Source: Burkholderiales bacterium
GTDB lineage: Bacteria; Pseudomonadota; Gammaproteobacteria; Burkholderiales; Casimicrobiaceae
NCBI GenBank assembly: GCA_025935435.1
Contig: JAICVH010000120.1
Location: forward strand, 1 to 7,161
DNA length: 7,161 nt
Direction: 5' to 3'
Shown here: positions 6,443 through 7,161 of the stretch, piece after piece
Numbering within the stretch: the stretch's first letter is position 1
Layout of the letters: each line of letters opens with the position of its first letter
Position numbers and translations under genes: made by a program
Notes under the pieces: generated by a model
Seen by the model: the letters and a program-made list of their open reading frames with translations, nothing else
Databases searched by the model: none
What the model was told of the DNA's origin: nothing

Positions 6443-7161
6443 TGCGCGTCTCGTCCGACCGGCGCTCGCATCACGTGGCCTCCTCTTTCACCTTGCTCTT
6501 CGGTATTGCGCTCGGAACCTCACTTGCGGTTCGGTTGTGGCTCGCCATGCGGCAGATCGCGCACGTGCGCGCGCATCGGAATGCGACACCGTCCGCTTTC
6601 GCCGCCCGCGTCGACACGAATGCGCACCGCAAGGCCGCGGACTACACGATTGCGAAACAGCGCCTCGGCATGCTCGAAACGATCGTCGACGCGCTGGTTC
6701 TGCTCGCGGTCACGCTCGGCGGGGGTCTCGCGTGGATTCTCGCCGTGACGGAGTCGCTTTCGATTGCACCGCTGCTGCGGGATCTGCTGCTGCTCGTTGC
6801 CGTCGCATTGATCGGCGGCGCATCGGCGCTGCCGTTTACGTGGTGGCGCACGTTTCGAATCGAAGAGCGGTTCGGGTTCAACCGCTCGACGTTGCAGCTG
6901 TGGCTCACCGATCTCGTGAAAGGCATCGCCGTCGGCGCGCTGCTCGGCCTGCCGCTCGCGCTCCTCGTTCTGTCGCTTATGCGCAGCGCGGGTGCGTGGT
7001 GGTGGCTGTTTGCATGGGTTGCCTGGATGGGGTTTCAACTGCTCGTGCTCGTGCTCTATCCGACGATCATCGCGCCGATTTTCAACAAGTTCTCGCCGCT
7101 GCCACCCGGCGACGCGCGCGAACGGATCGAGCGACTGCTCGTGCGCTGTGGCTTTCGCGCG
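6442..7161 (+). CDS. M48 family (Ste24/CAAX protease-like) membrane metalloprotease; 3' end cut by window
   Basis: The open frame runs from ATG 6442 to the last base, giving 240 codons without a stop. It matches the membrane N-terminal part of Ste24-type M48 proteases, zinc enzymes of the inner membrane thought to take part in membrane-protein quality control. Hydrophobic segments lie at about 16-35, 80-102, 112-133, 159-179 and 186-206. Family marks are RLWLAMRQIAHVRAHR (31-46), KAADYTIAKQRLG (64-76), FRIEERFGFNRST (138-150) and YPTIIAPIFNKF (206-217). The HEXXH zinc site would come after the window end, so catalytic competence cannot be judged here. The start is uncertain. ATG 6442 has no Shine-Dalgarno; GTG 6475 would leave just a few residues before the first helix and also lacks one. 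In relatives a rsgA-like gene often follows, which cannot be seen here. It is divergent from orn with 37 bases between start codons. Confidence 0.92.
   Translation, partial: MRVSSDRRSHHVASSFTLLFGIALGTSLAVRLWLAMRQIAHVRAHRNATPSAFAARVDTNAHRKAADYTIAKQRLGMLETIVDALVLLAVTLGGGLAWILAVTESLSIAPLLRDLLLLVAVALIGGASALPFTWWRTFRIEERFGFNRSTLQLWLTDLVKGIAVGALLGLPLALLVLSLMRSAGAWWWLFAWVAWMGFQLLVLVLYPTIIAPIFNKFSPLPPGDARERIERLLVRCGFRA

Noticed and set aside
6506..7038. Open frames on both strands over the M48 region
   Set aside because: They are shadows of the continuous protease frame 6442-7161, which has helices and family motifs. The shadows are Arg-rich and lack domains.

Overview
The window is GC-rich, densely coded bacterial chromosome with strong G/C preference at third codon positions. 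It holds seven protein genes, two of them cut by the window edges. I see no tRNA, rRNA, CRISPR array, insertion sequence or phage gene. The best guess at origin is a betaproteobacterium, probably Burkholderiales. This rests on the divergent pair of orn and a Ste24-type M48 protease, a layout I associate with Burkholderia and Ralstonia relatives, and on the style of the zinc-ribbon Nudix protein. No database search was possible.

Left part (1-2142, + strand): a PLP-dependent threonine ammonia-lyase with one C-terminal ACT domain, missing only its first few residues, overlaps by four bases (GTGA) an exported TAXI-family solute-binding protein (SBP1). The overlap implies one transcript and translational coupling.

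Middle part (2162-5191, - strand, convergent with the left part): a standard TRAP-TAXI transporter. It has a strongly translated solute-binding protein (SBP2), an 87-base spacer containing a GC-rich hairpin, and a fused DctQ-DctM permease of 655 residues. The permease 3' end is 19 bases from the 3' end of SBP1. Two different TAXI binding proteins therefore flank a single permease. SBP2 keeps the glycine-rich family motifs, while SBP1 has lost them in at least two places. SBP1 may be a second specificity subunit for the same permease, or a sensor or scavenger tied to the amino-acid-degrading lyase.

Right part (5272-7161): orn (oligoribonuclease) and a zinc-ribbon Nudix hydrolase form a - strand pair with another GTGA overlap. 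A Ste24/CAAX-type M48 membrane protease starts divergently only 37 bases from orn and runs off the right edge before its zinc site. The 37-base gap contains a near-perfect 21-base dyad that overlaps possible -10 elements of both divergent genes.

Most of the window is housekeeping and transport. The least ordinary part is the lyase-SBP1 overlap next to a complete TRAP-TAXI system that already has its own binding protein.
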